Positions 45,841 through 57,000 of a DNA stretch of 64,000 nucleotides are shown here, in pieces. The stretch covers positions 1 to 64,000 of the forward strand of contig JAHDYR010000047.1 in the NCBI GenBank assembly GCA_019828565.1, given 5' to 3'. Source of the stretch: Carpediemonas membranifera (lineage: Eukaryota; Fornicata). Under the pieces are notes generated by a model. It saw only the letters and a program-made list of their open reading frames with translations. It did not search any database and had not been told where the DNA came from. A program made the translations under genes and the position numbers. Position 1 is the first letter of the stretch, and each line of letters starts with the position of its first letter.

Positions 45841-47838
45841 TCACCGCTTCTTTTCCTTCTTGGCGCGCTTCAAACTCTTATAGTCGTCCATCAGATCGTC
45901 CAGGTCCTCCTTACTCATCGTCTGACCCCGCTGAACCTTCCTATCCTCTCGCTTCGTCTTCACCGCCTTCAACCGCTCCGCCTCGGCCTTCTTCTTCGCA
46001 GCTTCCTGCTCTGCCCTCCTTTGCTTGGCCTCAGTCACCTTCTCGAGCCTCGCCTTCTCCTTGCCAGGGTCCAGATACGGGATCTCCCCCACGTTCATGC
46101 TCTCTTTGACGAACCAGACGTAGGTCGTCTTATACTCGTCTAATCTGTGGGGGAGTGCGATCATGCCCATGCCTGTGGCCACACCGCCAATGTCTAGCTT
46201 GTTCTTCTCGAAGATATAGCCCAGGAAATGGTGGGTGTAGCCTGATAAATACATTTTGAACGCTTCAGATTGGATATCGTAAAAATCTCGATCAGACCTC
46301 GCGATACTCCGAATCGCCTCCATCACAGGGTGGTTCCTGGCCTGCGAGTGCTTCTCCTTGAGAGCCGTCTCCTTAGCGACGAGAACATCAACCTTAGCCT
46401 GCACTGCCGCGGCCTCCTTCTCCTTGACTCGAACCCCCTTGTCCTTTTGTCTCTTGACAGTCTTAGCTTCCTTGATGGCCTTTCCGACAGTCTTCGCAAG
46501 CCTGTGCTTCAAGTCATAGTCATCCTCGGTCAGCGGCACTTCAGGTGTGAGTATAGTGCCCTTGGTGTCGACCGGCCACCACTCATCGGCCTGTTCTAGA
46601 GGCTGCAGGGTTACGTGCTCTGTTTGTGTCAGATACGCGAGGTATGCATCGGCTGTGGCGGGGTCAACGAGGGTGATGTTCTCACCAGCCCGGCCAGCTC
46701 TTCCAGACCTGCCGACGCGGTGGATGAACGTCTCCTTCTGTGTGGGCGGGTCGAATTGGATAACGGTGGTGACGTCGGTGAAGTCAATGCCACGAGCAAC
46801 TACATCTGACGCTACTAGAACCTTTGCACCGCTTCCTGACTGAGAAAAAGACTCAATCACAGCATGACGCTCGCCCTGCTTGAACTTACCGTGGATAAAT
46901 TGGAGAGTCGGGTCTGGTCTACCGCTGCCCTTGGCCGAGTAGAACTGGGCAATCGAGGGGTGGGTGAGGCATTGCTCGAGGTACCGAATCATCTTACGCT
47001 GGTTCACAAAGACAATCGCCTTGTCGCCACGCACAGCGGCTCTTCTGATAAGGCCGAGCAGACGTACAACCTTGTATCGGTGGTCTACGACGATGTATTT
47101 GTTCTCCAGGGCCGATGGAAGAGGTCCATCCTCGCGTGTCAGTCGAATCGTCGCGCGTGTGCGGCCCTCTGATCCCAGGACAAGATCGACCACGTCTGGG
47201 GGCGGTGCAGTAGCGCTAAACATGCCTGTGACTCTCTGCTTCGGCAGCAGACCGACGATTTCCCTGACTTGCTGTGACATGTCCATGGCCATCGCCTTGT
47301 GTGACTGTACGCCTCCATATGTTAGCAGACGGTCGCACTCATCCAGGATAAGGTACTGGAACCCTTTGAGTGCAATGGGGAGGGTGTGTTCCATCTTGAG
47401 GCGGGACATCAGGTCTGAGTGGAGGCGGCCGGGCGTGCCCACGATTACAGCGGGGGCAGACGGATCCTTAGCCCAGCGGTCTATGGCTTTGTCCTGGGAG
47501 TGGTCTGCTCCGAGCACCAGGAGGGGCGTGGCGGAAAGGTCGGGGTGGTAGGCAAGGAGGCTTACGAGAACACTGTGGACTTGAATGGCAAGGTCTCTGG
47601 TGGGTAGGACAATGAGAGATAGAAGCCCTGTTAGCGTCTTTTGCTTGTGCAGAAGCTCAATGAGCGGGATAAGGAAGGATAGCGTCTTTCCGCTGCCGGT
47701 CTCCGATTCCACAGAAACGCTTGTGCTGTTGACGACGTAGGGAATCACAACATTCTGCACTGGTGTTGGGATAGCAAATTCTTGGTCAGCAAGGAACCGC
47801 TGAGTTCCTTCATGGAGTTCTGGCCACTCGAGCTTCAT
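45841..47838 (-). CDS. SPB4: SPB4/DDX55-type DEAD-box helicase (ribosome biogenesis)
   Basis: 665 residues. Motifs: Q (FAIPTPVQNVVIPYV), I SETGSGKT, Ia PTRDLA, II LILDECDRLLT (DECD instead of DEAD), III FSATAPP, IV IVFVNQRKM, V ASDVVARGIDF, VI HRVGRSGRAGRAGE. After the helicase core comes a DUF4217-like C-terminal domain (SEAFKMYLSGYTHHFLGYIF, GMGMIALPHRL) and a basic coiled tail (AKKKAEAERLKAVKTKRED). The order and the C-terminal domain indicate Spb4/DDX55, needed for 60S maturation in the nucleolus. Divergent from the HMG gene (149 bp). Confidence 0.88.
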   Translation of the reverse strand: MKLEWPELHEGTQRFLADQEFAIPTPVQNVVIPYVVNSTSVSVESETGSGKTLSFLIPLIELLHKQKTLTGLLSLIVLPTRDLAIQVHSVLVSLLAYHPDLSATPLLVLGADHSQDKAIDRWAKDPSAPAVIVGTPGRLHSDLMSRLKMEHTLPIALKGFQYLILDECDRLLTYGGVQSHKAMAMDMSQQVREIVGLLPKQRVTGMFSATAPPPDVVDLVLGSEGRTRATIRLTREDGPLPSALENKYIVVDHRYKVVRLLGLIRRAAVRGDKAIVFVNQRKMIRYLEQCLTHPSIAQFYSAKGSGRPDPTLQFIHGKFKQGERHAVIESFSQSGSGAKVLVASDVVARGIDFTDVTTVIQFDPPTQKETFIHRVGRSGRAGRAGENITLVDPATADAYLAYLTQTEHVTLQPLEQADEWWPVDTKGTILTPEVPLTEDDYDLKHRLAKTVGKAIKEAKTVKRQKDKGVRVKEKEAAAVQAKVDVLVAKETALKEKHSQARNHPVMEAIRSIARSDRDFYDIQSEAFKMYLSGYTHHFLGYIFEKNKLDIGGVATGMGMIALPHRLDEYKTTYVWFVKESMNVGEIPYLDPGKEKARLEKVTEAKQRRAEQEAAKKKAEAERLKAVKTKREDRKVQRGQTMSKEDLDDLMDDYKSLKRAKKEKKR

Positions 47839-47987
47839 CGGTGCAGATTATGGCACAAGCTTTTTTACGTCGAAAAGACAGTCTGGCCGGGAAAGGTGGG
47901 CAGTATGGAACGCCCCGGGATTCGTCTCGCCTTTCTGAGCATTTCGCGGATTAAGGACTTTTCGTTATTCGGGAATTGAACATAACG

Positions 47988-48758
47988 ATGGCAAGCAGGC
48001 CGCCGCCGCCGAAGAAGCCGCTCACTTCATACTTTATATACGTTGGCGAGAACCGCGCTACCGTGAAGAGCGAGTTCCCCGCGCTTAAGCACACGGAAAT
48101 CCAGTCCAAGCTCACAGAGAAGTGGAACGCCTTGACGGATGAGGAGAAGACGCCATATGTTGAGAAGCAGAAGGAGCTTAAAGCAGAATACGAGCGTGCG
48201 ATCGCCGAATACACCACCCAGTATCCCAATTGGCGCGAAGAAGAAAAAGCCATCAGGCTCGCCGCCAAGGAGGCTAAGGCGGTCAAGGCCGCGAAGAAGG
48301 CGACTGGAGCCATACAGAAGCGGGGCAAGAAGGGCAAGACTTCCAAGAAGCAGGTGGAGCAGATCTCTGGGTTCGTCGGGTTCACTCTCTTCCAATTTGC
48401 GATGAGACGGAAAATCATGGACGAAACTGGCATCGAGCTGCTCGCCAATGAGGGTAATGCGAAGATTAGTCGTCTCTGGAACGAGCTATCGACCGAGGAA
48501 AAGACGAAGTGGCAGGAAAAGAGCCGTCTCGTGAACAAGGCCCAGGAGGAGGAGGCCGCACGGGAGGCCAAGGCTAAGAGCGACGCCGAGGCCGCGGCAG
48601 AGGGCGAGCAGGAGGAGGAAGCGAACCCTGCGGGAGAAGAGGACGTTCCTATGGCAGGTACTGACGAGACCCTCAACGAAGAGGAGGAGGAAGAGGATAT
48701 GGAGCTCGGGTCGCCCACAGGGGAGTTCGCGAAGGAGGATGATGACGAGGCCGAGTAA
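47988..48758 (+). CDS. Two-HMG-box chromatin protein
   Basis: 256 residues. HMG box 1 (PPPPKKPLTSYFIYVGENRATV...LTEKWNALTDEEKTPYVE; about 5-75) and box 2 (GFVGFTLFQFAMRRKIM...RLWNELSTEEKTKWQEKS; about 127-185) are separated by a Lys-rich linker, and the protein ends in an acidic tail (NEEEEEEDMELGSPTGEF). This is the layout of HMGB proteins: non-sequence-specific DNA bending with acidic-tail autoinhibition. The ATG at 47988 (MASRPPPPKK) was used. Confidence 0.9.
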   Translation: MASRPPPPKKPLTSYFIYVGENRATVKSEFPALKHTEIQSKLTEKWNALTDEEKTPYVEKQKELKAEYERAIAEYTTQYPNWREEEKAIRLAAKEAKAVKAAKKATGAIQKRGKKGKTSKKQVEQISGFVGFTLFQFAMRRKIMDETGIELLANEGNAKISRLWNELSTEEKTKWQEKSRLVNKAQEEEAAREAKAKSDAEAAAEGEQEEEANPAGEEDVPMAGTDETLNEEEEEEDMELGSPTGEFAKEDDDEAE

Positions 48759-48970
48759 AGTAGCAGTGTAACAGCATGTATTCTTGCGATTCGCCTGTCA
48801 TCCAACCTGGCTGGTTTAACGGTGTGGAGCTTCGATTAGAAGTACGGATATGCGGCATAAATCGACCTCATGTCTACCTGAGCCGGGTTGGGTGGCTGAT
48901 TAAGTCAGACTGGGCGAAAAGATAACGCGATTTGTTTCAGTTGAGAATTCTTCGTTGTTCCCTCAAAACG

Positions 48971-51900
48971 ATGGTTGCGGATGCTACCTTGCATTCGCTC
49001 GATTCTATAGCCATCATGCTTGGCGGTGCCTTTGGATTCGTGCCGAACCTTCTCTTCCTTCTCCTACTGTTCGTGAAGACGAAAGAACAGCAGCTCAGCT
49101 TCCCAATGACCATTGTTCGATCAACATTCATGCTGAACACGTTCATATGTACCCTTTACTTTCTCACCTTTGTTAATTTCCTCCCCTTTCTCTCCTCTCT
49201 TGCCCCGTTCTTAGCGTATTGCTACGAAGTCGTCCTCCTCGCTCGCTTCCAGCTCCAAATCGTGCTCCTCGTCACCATATGGATCATGGCCATCCAGATC
49301 AGGTCCGATTACTCACGCCTCATGATACACAGGCATGTCCTTCGATCATCCTTGCTCATTGGTGCTCTCATCACGTGTGCGGTATCCCTCGTGCCCTTCA
49401 TCCACAAGGCGTACGGCGGCGGAAGCTACCCGTTTAACTGGCTTAGCGGCACTCTGTCTGTCCAGGTCGCCTTCGGCATCGCCCCCACCGTCGCGTTCTT
49501 CGTTGTGGCATCTCTTCTCGTATTCTCGGTCGACAGGTCTGTATCGGCAACACAGGAGGACGCCAGACGACGCTACGGTATGCAGGTATCAGCGAAAGAC
49601 CGGCACCTTCTAGAGCTTGTATCCCTCCACAAGCACGTCCGCCGCCACTTCTTCAGCAGCATCGTCAGCATGTCGCCCCTGGTCTTCATTCACGTATGCG
49701 TTCTCCTCCGCAACACCCACACCAGTCTACGAGGGGTACTTTGGGCACTCCAGTTTACTGGTACACTGCTATTGAGCTGTAACAGCTTCATGTCTGTCTT
49801 ATCATACATCACTGCCCCCGAAGTCATCTCTAGGATAGAGGTTGTGGCCCGTTGGTTCGGCAAGGACGGCACCAGGGCCGAGATTTACGTCCACGGGGCG
49901 ACCACCGTTTATGAGAAGTTTACCCGCACCCCGAGGATAGTAACTCTCCTACTAGCAGCATTCATGCTCCCGATATGGTCGACAGCAGCGTGTGTCATGG
50001 TGATCTTCGCTCTCTTCCCCGTGCTTGTGCTCCAAGATACGTCGAAGACCCTCGGGAGGAACTTTACACTGGTCTTAGTTTGGGCCCACTCATTGTATCT
50101 CGTGTGGACGGTCATATACGTTTTCCTCACCGACTATGGGATGCGTGCTGCGATACCGTATGGCATAGCCATCTCCCTCGTCGTTGTCGTAGCCATATTC
50201 GTAGCAACGGTGGCCACTGCTGTTGCAACGAAAGACCCTGTCCGTGTCACCATCCGCTCGCCCTCCTTTACAGCTAGGCTCACCTTCTGGAACCTGTTCA
50301 CGGTTGTCCAGCTCGTGCTCGAGGTGCTCCAACTAACAGCTTTCCCCGTACTTGCTTCCGATGTCTGGGCGGAGTGGCTCCACGTGTTCTTTCGTATAGT
50401 CATGCTGCAGTTCCAATACCAGATATCCTTCATCATTGGCATGGCCATCGTCTCTCTTTGGCTCTTCCTTGTCTCCCTGCCCCGCACTATAGAGCTTCTT
50501 ACCAGCAGACGACGGTACAGCGGTTGGCTCAGACGAAACCCCATTATCCACGTCGTCCTGGAGATGCTGAGCAATCCACTCTATTATATTGTCATGCGCG
50601 TCATCTTCTCCTCCTGGAAGTGCAGCGGTGGTCACCTGGATTCTGATACATCCATCGCCTGTCTATCTGACACTCACACCAAGTATCTGTCACTATCTCT
50701 CTTTGCGTTTGCTGTGTATTTCCCGACAACGACGCTCTCGCCCACAGGTACTGACCCAGATCGATTTAACAAATCTCTCGATCTTAGAACGATGCCCTTG
50801 TTCTCAATGGCCAAAAACATCACAGTTGCTGTAATCTCCGCGGCAAACGCGGTCAGCAGCGAGCTCTGCATGTGGGCTTCGTGCGGTGGAAGTTTAGTCC
50901 TCTTAGCGCTCAATATTTGGCTACAACCGTCCAATATTTTCTCCACGAATCTATTCAGGTCCATCATTTACTTGTTAGGCGCCATATCATCAGTAATTAC
51001 CCTTCTCTCCCACTACACATCGATACTCCTGCCAGACGTGAAGACACCAATCTCTCTCGTCCTCCAGATTCTTCTCCCGGCCATTTACGTGACCCTGCCC
51101 GTTGTAGCCATCTTGGTCCACGCGTTTACTGAACCTAGGCGTCGTATTGCTCCGCCAAGCATGGATGCGGTCACTTTTGAGAAGGAGCGCGAGGCCCGAG
51201 AAGCCATGAATGAGCTCTCCAAGTTCGCCAACACGAAATCTGACACAACTCTGCGGACTAGGTCAAACAGCGACCTTGAGTCCGCTAGACCGGTCAATGT
51301 GGCGTTCCAGAGTGCACGAAGGACTTTACGAGACCCTGAGGTCATTGCTTCAGCCATAGTGAAGCCGATGGTGAGGAACCGTGTATACATTGAGAGGCTG
51401 TACAGGCATATTGTCGTTGAGACGCCCTTTCAGCTACAGGCGATGGCTGCGTTGACCCGTACCGCTGACGTGAGGAAAGATTCGAGCGGCCTGCTTGCCC
51501 ACAAGGTAGCCCTGACAAGCGTGGTTGAGCTCCTCCCCGCGATTGTCGAGAACCGCACGTGGGAGATGGCACTCGCCTCTTCAGAGCTTCTCGATAAGCT
51601 TGCTACCCATGATATTCTTCATCTCATTGTCGTCAAGCAGGGCGCTATACGAGCGATAGGCGCCTTCCTTTCCCACGGAGGGCCCATCCATATCAGGATC
51701 CACGCCACCACAGCGCTCGGACGGCTGATCTCCAAGGACATCGACGTGCTCCTACACGCCCACCGAGAGGAGCTCCCCAAGCTCGTCATCCAGAACATAG
51801 ACACCGAAGCCATCAAGAAGGGGGCAGACATACCTGGTATCATGGAGGTTCCAAGCAGCGCAGCTTTGCCCAAGGCTGACTCGCCCGCCTCACCGCAGGC

Positions 51901-53074
51901 ATCGACACCGCAAACCAGGTCCGCGGGGACGATCAAGGGCACCATGAGCGGTAAGGCCACGCCGAGGTCACTGGAGGTGCCCATGACAATTCCAGAGCTC
52001 GAGCCAAGTACGATCATGTCCCAATCAACTGATGACAGTGCAGTTTATGACACTGAATACGATGACGGGTATGACAGCTACGACGAGTTTGAGTCCTCCT
52101 CCTCCATTGATCCGACACGTGGTTCGATGCCCACGCTCAACATTCCCGTCGTCACTGTTCGTTCAGTTACCACCGAACGCCGCGACTCGCTCAACACGGC
52201 CCCCAAGCTCACTCCAAGGTTCAACACAGCGCGTCTGCCTACGCTGAACAACATCCCCAGCTCGGCCTCGCTCTCTGGCTCATCTGGCTCTGATTATGAT
52301 GAGACGCTCGACACGGCCGAGACTACGCTTGCCTTTGAACTGGCCGTGCGCTCAGTCCACTGCCTTGGCGAGTTGGCCAAGCACGGCGATGATCTCGACT
52401 GGAACAGTGCTGGGTCTGAAAGCCCGCTGTGGTCCCTCATCGACGACAACTGCATCGTTGACGTTGTATTGGAGTACGCAGCCGCTACATGCCGCGCTCT
52501 TCGCGAGGCATCCGTGTTTCTTCTTGCTCAGCTCCTCTCCTGCGTTTCCGGCCGCGAGATCGTGCTCCAAGAGGGCGATACCCTCGTTGCTTCCCTGTTG
52601 AGCGCAGCTTCTGTCATTGACAAGAAAGACTATGATTTCTTCCCCATCCAACGATCTTTCTGCATGTGTCTGTCTGGCGCTGCAACTGCTGATAACTCTC
52701 TCGGCGTGGCCCTTGCTACAGCACGTAGTGACCGCATTTCTTACCTCGTTGTCTTGTTCTGCGCCTCCCCCGCCGTCACCGTCCAGCTCGCAGCTGTCGC
52801 AGCGGTCACATCTCTGGCCAAGTGCTCAGATCGCGTTGTTTCGTCCCTCGTCTCTGTTGGCGCTCTCGACACACTTTCGATGCTTCTATCTGGGGAAAAC
52901 GGACGCGTGCGGGAGTTGGCGTCGGATGCCCTCATCGCCATTCATTCCCACGGCAGTGTCGCCGTGCGCCGCTCGATGGCTGCCCGAGGCGTGGTGGATC
53001 GGCTACGAGAGGAGCATATTCTCGACGGTAGCCTCTTTACCACAAGCTTCGAGGATGACTGTGATTTACGTTGA
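48971..53074 (+). CDS. Large multi-pass membrane protein with a probable ARM/HEAT-like tail
   Basis: 1367 residues. The first 720 contain at least fourteen hydrophobic segments in two blocks (seven up to about 290, for example GFVPNLLFLLLLFV, FQLQIVLLVTIWIMAI, PTVAFFVVASLLVFSV; more from about 330, for example VTLLLAAFMLPIW, FFRIVMLQFQYQISFIIGMAIVSLWLFLVSL). The soluble C-terminus (about 740-1365) has repeated helical pairs of ARM/HEAT character (VVELLPAIVENRTWEMALASSELLDKL, TLSMLLSGENGRVRELASDALIAIHSHG) interrupted by a Ser-rich linker (about 960-1110). I know no family with this architecture. Confidence 0.75.
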   Translation: MVADATLHSLDSIAIMLGGAFGFVPNLLFLLLLFVKTKEQQLSFPMTIVRSTFMLNTFICTLYFLTFVNFLPFLSSLAPFLAYCYEVVLLARFQLQIVLLVTIWIMAIQIRSDYSRLMIHRHVLRSSLLIGALITCAVSLVPFIHKAYGGGSYPFNWLSGTLSVQVAFGIAPTVAFFVVASLLVFSVDRSVSATQEDARRRYGMQVSAKDRHLLELVSLHKHVRRHFFSSIVSMSPLVFIHVCVLLRNTHTSLRGVLWALQFTGTLLLSCNSFMSVLSYITAPEVISRIEVVARWFGKDGTRAEIYVHGATTVYEKFTRTPRIVTLLLAAFMLPIWSTAACVMVIFALFPVLVLQDTSKTLGRNFTLVLVWAHSLYLVWTVIYVFLTDYGMRAAIPYGIAISLVVVVAIFVATVATAVATKDPVRVTIRSPSFTARLTFWNLFTVVQLVLEVLQLTAFPVLASDVWAEWLHVFFRIVMLQFQYQISFIIGMAIVSLWLFLVSLPRTIELLTSRRRYSGWLRRNPIIHVVLEMLSNPLYYIVMRVIFSSWKCSGGHLDSDTSIACLSDTHTKYLSLSLFAFAVYFPTTTLSPTGTDPDRFNKSLDLRTMPLFSMAKNITVAVISAANAVSSELCMWASCGGSLVLLALNIWLQPSNIFSTNLFRSIIYLLGAISSVITLLSHYTSILLPDVKTPISLVLQILLPAIYVTLPVVAILVHAFTEPRRRIAPPSMDAVTFEKEREAREAMNELSKFANTKSDTTLRTRSNSDLESARPVNVAFQSARRTLRDPEVIASAIVKPMVRNRVYIERLYRHIVVETPFQLQAMAALTRTADVRKDSSGLLAHKVALTSVVELLPAIVENRTWEMALASSELLDKLATHDILHLIVVKQGAIRAIGAFLSHGGPIHIRIHATTALGRLISKDIDVLLHAHREELPKLVIQNIDTEAIKKGADIPGIMEVPSSAALPKADSPASPQASTPQTRSAGTIKGTMSGKATPRSLEVPMTIPELEPSTIMSQSTDDSAVYDTEYDDGYDSYDEFESSSSIDPTRGSMPTLNIPVVTVRSVTTERRDSLNTAPKLTPRFNTARLPTLNNIPSSASLSGSSGSDYDETLDTAETTLAFELAVRSVHCLGELAKHGDDLDWNSAGSESPLWSLIDDNCIVDVVLEYAAATCRALREASVFLLAQLLSCVSGREIVLQEGDTLVASLLSAASVIDKKDYDFFPIQRSFCMCLSGAATADNSLGVALATARSDRISYLVVLFCASPAVTVQLAAVAAVTSLAKCSDRVVSSLVSVGALDTLSMLLSGENGRVRELASDALIAIHSHGSVAVRRSMAARGVVDRLREEHILDGSLFTTSFEDDCDLR

Positions 53075-53149
53075 ATATATCGATACCATGTATATCTCTC
53101 GCGATAAACATCTTATTGGAGTGATTTCTTTATCCGCGAAGTCTGATGT

Positions 53150-53929
53150 CTACTTGGCCACGCCCTCTGCGACATAGAGTACCGTCAGCCCACCCAGCAC
53201 CGCCTTCAGACAGTGGGCGACCGCGTTTTCCTCCTCAAACTTGCAGGGACAACGCACCTTGTGTGTTTTCCCCGGCTCTGGTCTGAGTATCGCTTTTGTC
53301 GTTACGGAAAGCGTGGGCATCGATGGGCATAGGGGCGAAGGGTCAATATCAGTTGCTGTGCGTACCATGCCCTCCTCAATGGTAAGACAAGGCACTGTGG
53401 CAGTAGATAGGGCGGTGTGGATGGAGTGAAGAGCGGTGGCAAGGAGGCTGCCGTCGTTTGAAAGGACAGTGAGGTCGAGCTTCAAACGAACGAGGAGACA
53501 AGTGTCATCTACGGTCCTAGTGAGTTCAATTCCGCCTTCAGTAGCCATAGTACGCGCTGTGCCGCGGATACGGGTCAGCATGAGGGCGTTTTGGGCAGCA
53601 ATAGGGTGAAGCTGGGAGGAAGAAAGAATAAGCTCGCCCTCCTCGTCGATCTCAGAGATTCCAACTTCATAATGCACTACTGTGGAGACAACAGTTCCTC
53701 CAATACGTACTACAGCACTCCCAATGCCGCCTAACGAGTTAGTGGAGGAAATCTGCACTTCATGCTCTTCTGTGAGACTCTTGCGGCCATCTGGCCTGCA
53801 ATAATCACTGTATTTTCCATCCAGGAGCTGCTTAAGATACTCCTGGGGGTCCACAACCTTCAGCACCTCCGCCTCGAGCATTGAGTGCAGAATAAGAACT
53901 GTCTCGCATTGAGTGGCGTAAAGCGGCAT
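53150..53929 (-). CDS. Exosome PH-ring subunit (RRP42/RRP43-like)
   Basis: 259 residues (243 if started at the ATG at 53881). N-terminal helix VDPQEYLKQLLDG and the RPDGR signature, then RNase PH-fold strands (SSTNSLGGIGSAVVRIGGTVVSTVVHYE, TCLLVRLKLDLTVLSNDGSLLATALHSIHTAL). These match the catalytically inactive RNase PH-like subunits that form the ring of the RNA exosome; RRP43/EXOSC8 looks closest. Convergent with the membrane protein gene and divergent from the CFAP gene (126 bp). Confidence 0.82.
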   Translation of the reverse strand: MPLYATQCETVLILHSMLEAEVLKVVDPQEYLKQLLDGKYSDYCRPDGRKSLTEEHEVQISSTNSLGGIGSAVVRIGGTVVSTVVHYEVGISEIDEEGELILSSSQLHPIAAQNALMLTRIRGTARTMATEGGIELTRTVDDTCLLVRLKLDLTVLSNDGSLLATALHSIHTALSTATVPCLTIEEGMVRTATDIDPSPLCPSMPTLSVTTKAILRPEPGKTHKVRCPCKFEEENAVAHCLKAVLGGLTVLYVAEGVAK

Positions 53930-54055
53930 ACAAAGTCATACGATGATACAGATCAGATTTCCTTCATTTTCACGTCCAGCCGGCATGCGTAACCTCAAAG
54001 ATTTCGATGACGCAGTATAACCCAAATTTCTCGGCACAAGAAGCGGACGCGAGCA

Positions 54056-57000
54056 ATGGACGCAGAAAATGCAGCAATGCTGCACTACGTTGCTGGCTGT
54101 AAGCCATCAAGTTTATTTGCCCTGAACGATGCCGTTGGTGTCGTCACCAACAGCGCAATTACCATACACAAGCTCCTAACTAACCATGGAGGTCAGAACA
54201 ACAAGAGCAACGATAAGAACATCGTGTGTCACCGAGTATTGTCCTATGTCGTCAACGACACAGAGACGAGCTCGATCTTTGTTGGCCACGAGGACGCTGA
54301 CGGCTCCTGCCGCATTACCCAACACCACACAGGCATTCACATCCGCGAGGGTGTCCACATAGACACTGGAATGCGTCGTCCGATCCACCTATCCTTGACG
54401 TCGTCTCCTGACGGCCAGATCATCTACCTCCTCGCTCTCTTCGACGTCGACGGCCTCGTCTCCAGCTGCGAGACAGTAGTGCTCTACACCATCGCCCCCG
54501 ACGAGGAGACTGGCATGCCTACTGTCATGGAGGTCGCCCACCTCGACCTCCCCGAAGCTCCACTCAGCCTGGACGTGCTCAACCCGGACCCGAGTGCCCC
54601 GCTGTCCAAGTTCGCGGGCATCCACATCTGCCCAGTCGACCCTAACTGGGGAGTTATCGTCAGCTCCACCGAGCTTCTCGTTCTCCAGAAGCGGCGTCTG
54701 GCAGACATCGAGGACACGTTCGAAGTCCACTCAATCATTGCCACTGAGGGCGAGACTTTCACTGGTGTCGGAGCTTACGTAGCAAACGGGTACGGCTTCG
54801 TTGCTGCCACGTCCACCGGCCTGGCGTACGCCACAGCAGGCATGGGACCCCGTCGACGCTCCGGTGAGTCCCGCCAGACCAAGTCGAGCGCTACTAAGTC
54901 GCGCAAGAGCTCGAGAAAGGCCACAAAGCACGCAGTGGCTAAGCAGGAGACGGCAGTGGCGGAGTTCAAGCCGACGCTCACGGTAATCGAGACTACTGAG
55001 GGCACAGCGCCCGTAGACATTGTGTGCCCTGGTAACGTGCTCGTTGTCTACCCCAACCGAGTCGTCCAGTACGCCATCCACGCCGCTCACGACACAGCAG
55101 AGCTCACTGGGGCGTCTCGTTTCTCCAGCATCGACGTCACGGCGCTCGCTGACTCACCCGATTGTGTGCTCGAGGCTATCACTGCCCCGGCCACTCTGTC
55201 ACCCATCGATAGACGCCATATCGTATCTGTATATTGCCCCAAGACCAACATGGTCGCCTTTGCATCCGTTGATGCTGACAACGTCCAGGCCGAGGTAGCT
55301 GACCGCATCCAGGCCCGCATTCCAGTGGGAATCCCAGTAGATTCTGACATCATCAGATTCCCTGACGGGGCGACCGGCACGCGACACCCCGAGCTCCACG
55401 TCACTGTCTGGCAAACGGGTCTCCTCTCAGCCTTTGACACTGTCTCTGGCCACTATTCCCTCATCGAACCCCTCGTCGACTCGACCGACACACCCATCCG
55501 TCCCACGTGTATGGCTGTGTGTCCTGCCGTCAACGGTGTCGCTATAGGCGACGACACCGGCATTGTCCGTATCTACCACTTCCGGACAGCCGAGCCCGAT
55601 GAGCCAGGGACTAGGGTCAACCTGGCCTTTGCCCAGCGAATGTTCGACGGCCCGGTCGCTTCCTTGTCCTGCTCTGTAGACGGCTTCTTCCTCGCGGCTA
55701 CGACGAAATCTAGTCCGCATGTGGCGTTCATCAAGTTCATCGCGGACCCCAAGGAGCCCCCTAGCCTGCAGTACGCCCGCTTCGTCGGCCTGGCCCAGTT
55801 CAGTGTCGCTGATGAGCCCGCGTCCACCCCCTCCCTTCAATGGGCGATGGGCAAGCGGCGTGTGGGCGATCGTGCCTTCGAATGGCGCCGCTTCCTCTAC
55901 GTAGGTGTGACCAACACGACCATATGGCGACTACAGGTCCAAGACGACCTGCACGCGGGGTCTGACGGGTTTACTATCAGTGTCACCGAGATCACCAGGA
56001 CCGAACTCCGCACGGGGGCGCCGTTCACTGCCTTTGCAGTCGCCCCCAAGTGCACCACGTCTCCTGGAGACAACGGGGCCAAGGTGGTCGACCCCGATGA
56101 AGTTTACGTGTTACATGCCGACTCTCTTGCTGTATATAACTTCGCCACGGTTCATACTGGGACCAGTCTGTTTGAGACCCGCAATGCCCCAACCGAGGCC
56201 GTCCGTACCGAGCCCTTGCCTGCCCCACCGTCGACACTGTGCGTGCTTCCCCGCATCGAGGGCACTATCATCGCCATTGGTCTGTCCTCAGGCGCTGTCG
56301 CCCTTGTTGTCGGCAACCAGCACGCTGTCGAAATCTCCGGGTCCCACTGCGCCACTTGCGGCGCCGTGCAGGCTGTAGCTATCAACACCGCGAGGGAGAA
56401 CGAACATTCGTCCCTCAACTACCTCATAAGCACCGGCGCCGACGGTGTCATCCTCGTCCGTACCATGGACGAGCTCCTCCTGAGATTTGATTCAATCAAC
56501 AGCACCCACTGCGCCTCCTCCATGGCCGCCTCATTCCACGTGATGCACGACGACAACCAGCTTGGTCAGCTCGCGGTCGACGCCCAACCCGCTCCTGAAT
56601 TTATTCAGGAGTCGGCTGAGTTGATCTCGCCAGCAAAGGAGTTTGAGCTTGGACGGATGAGCGCTACTCGTGAGGCCCATGAGAGAATGGCTAATGAGCT
56701 GAGGCAGGAGGTTGGTGAGATCCGTGTGGCTGTTGAGGCCCTGATTGAAGAGAACACCGCTCGCGAGGAGATGGATCGGGTCGACCTGGACAAGTTTACT
56801 ATCGACGTTGAACTGGCCAAGAGCATCGAGCACGACAACGCCAAGGCCGTCGCAACAACCCACGACGAGTGCGAAGCCTGGGTGAATGTCCGCGCGGCTA
56901 TCACCTCTGCCATCCACGCTGACACGGTCGGCACCCACGTTCCTGTCGACCACGCCACCGAGGTTACTGGCCTAGCCGCCCCCGTAGCTGTCGAATCATT

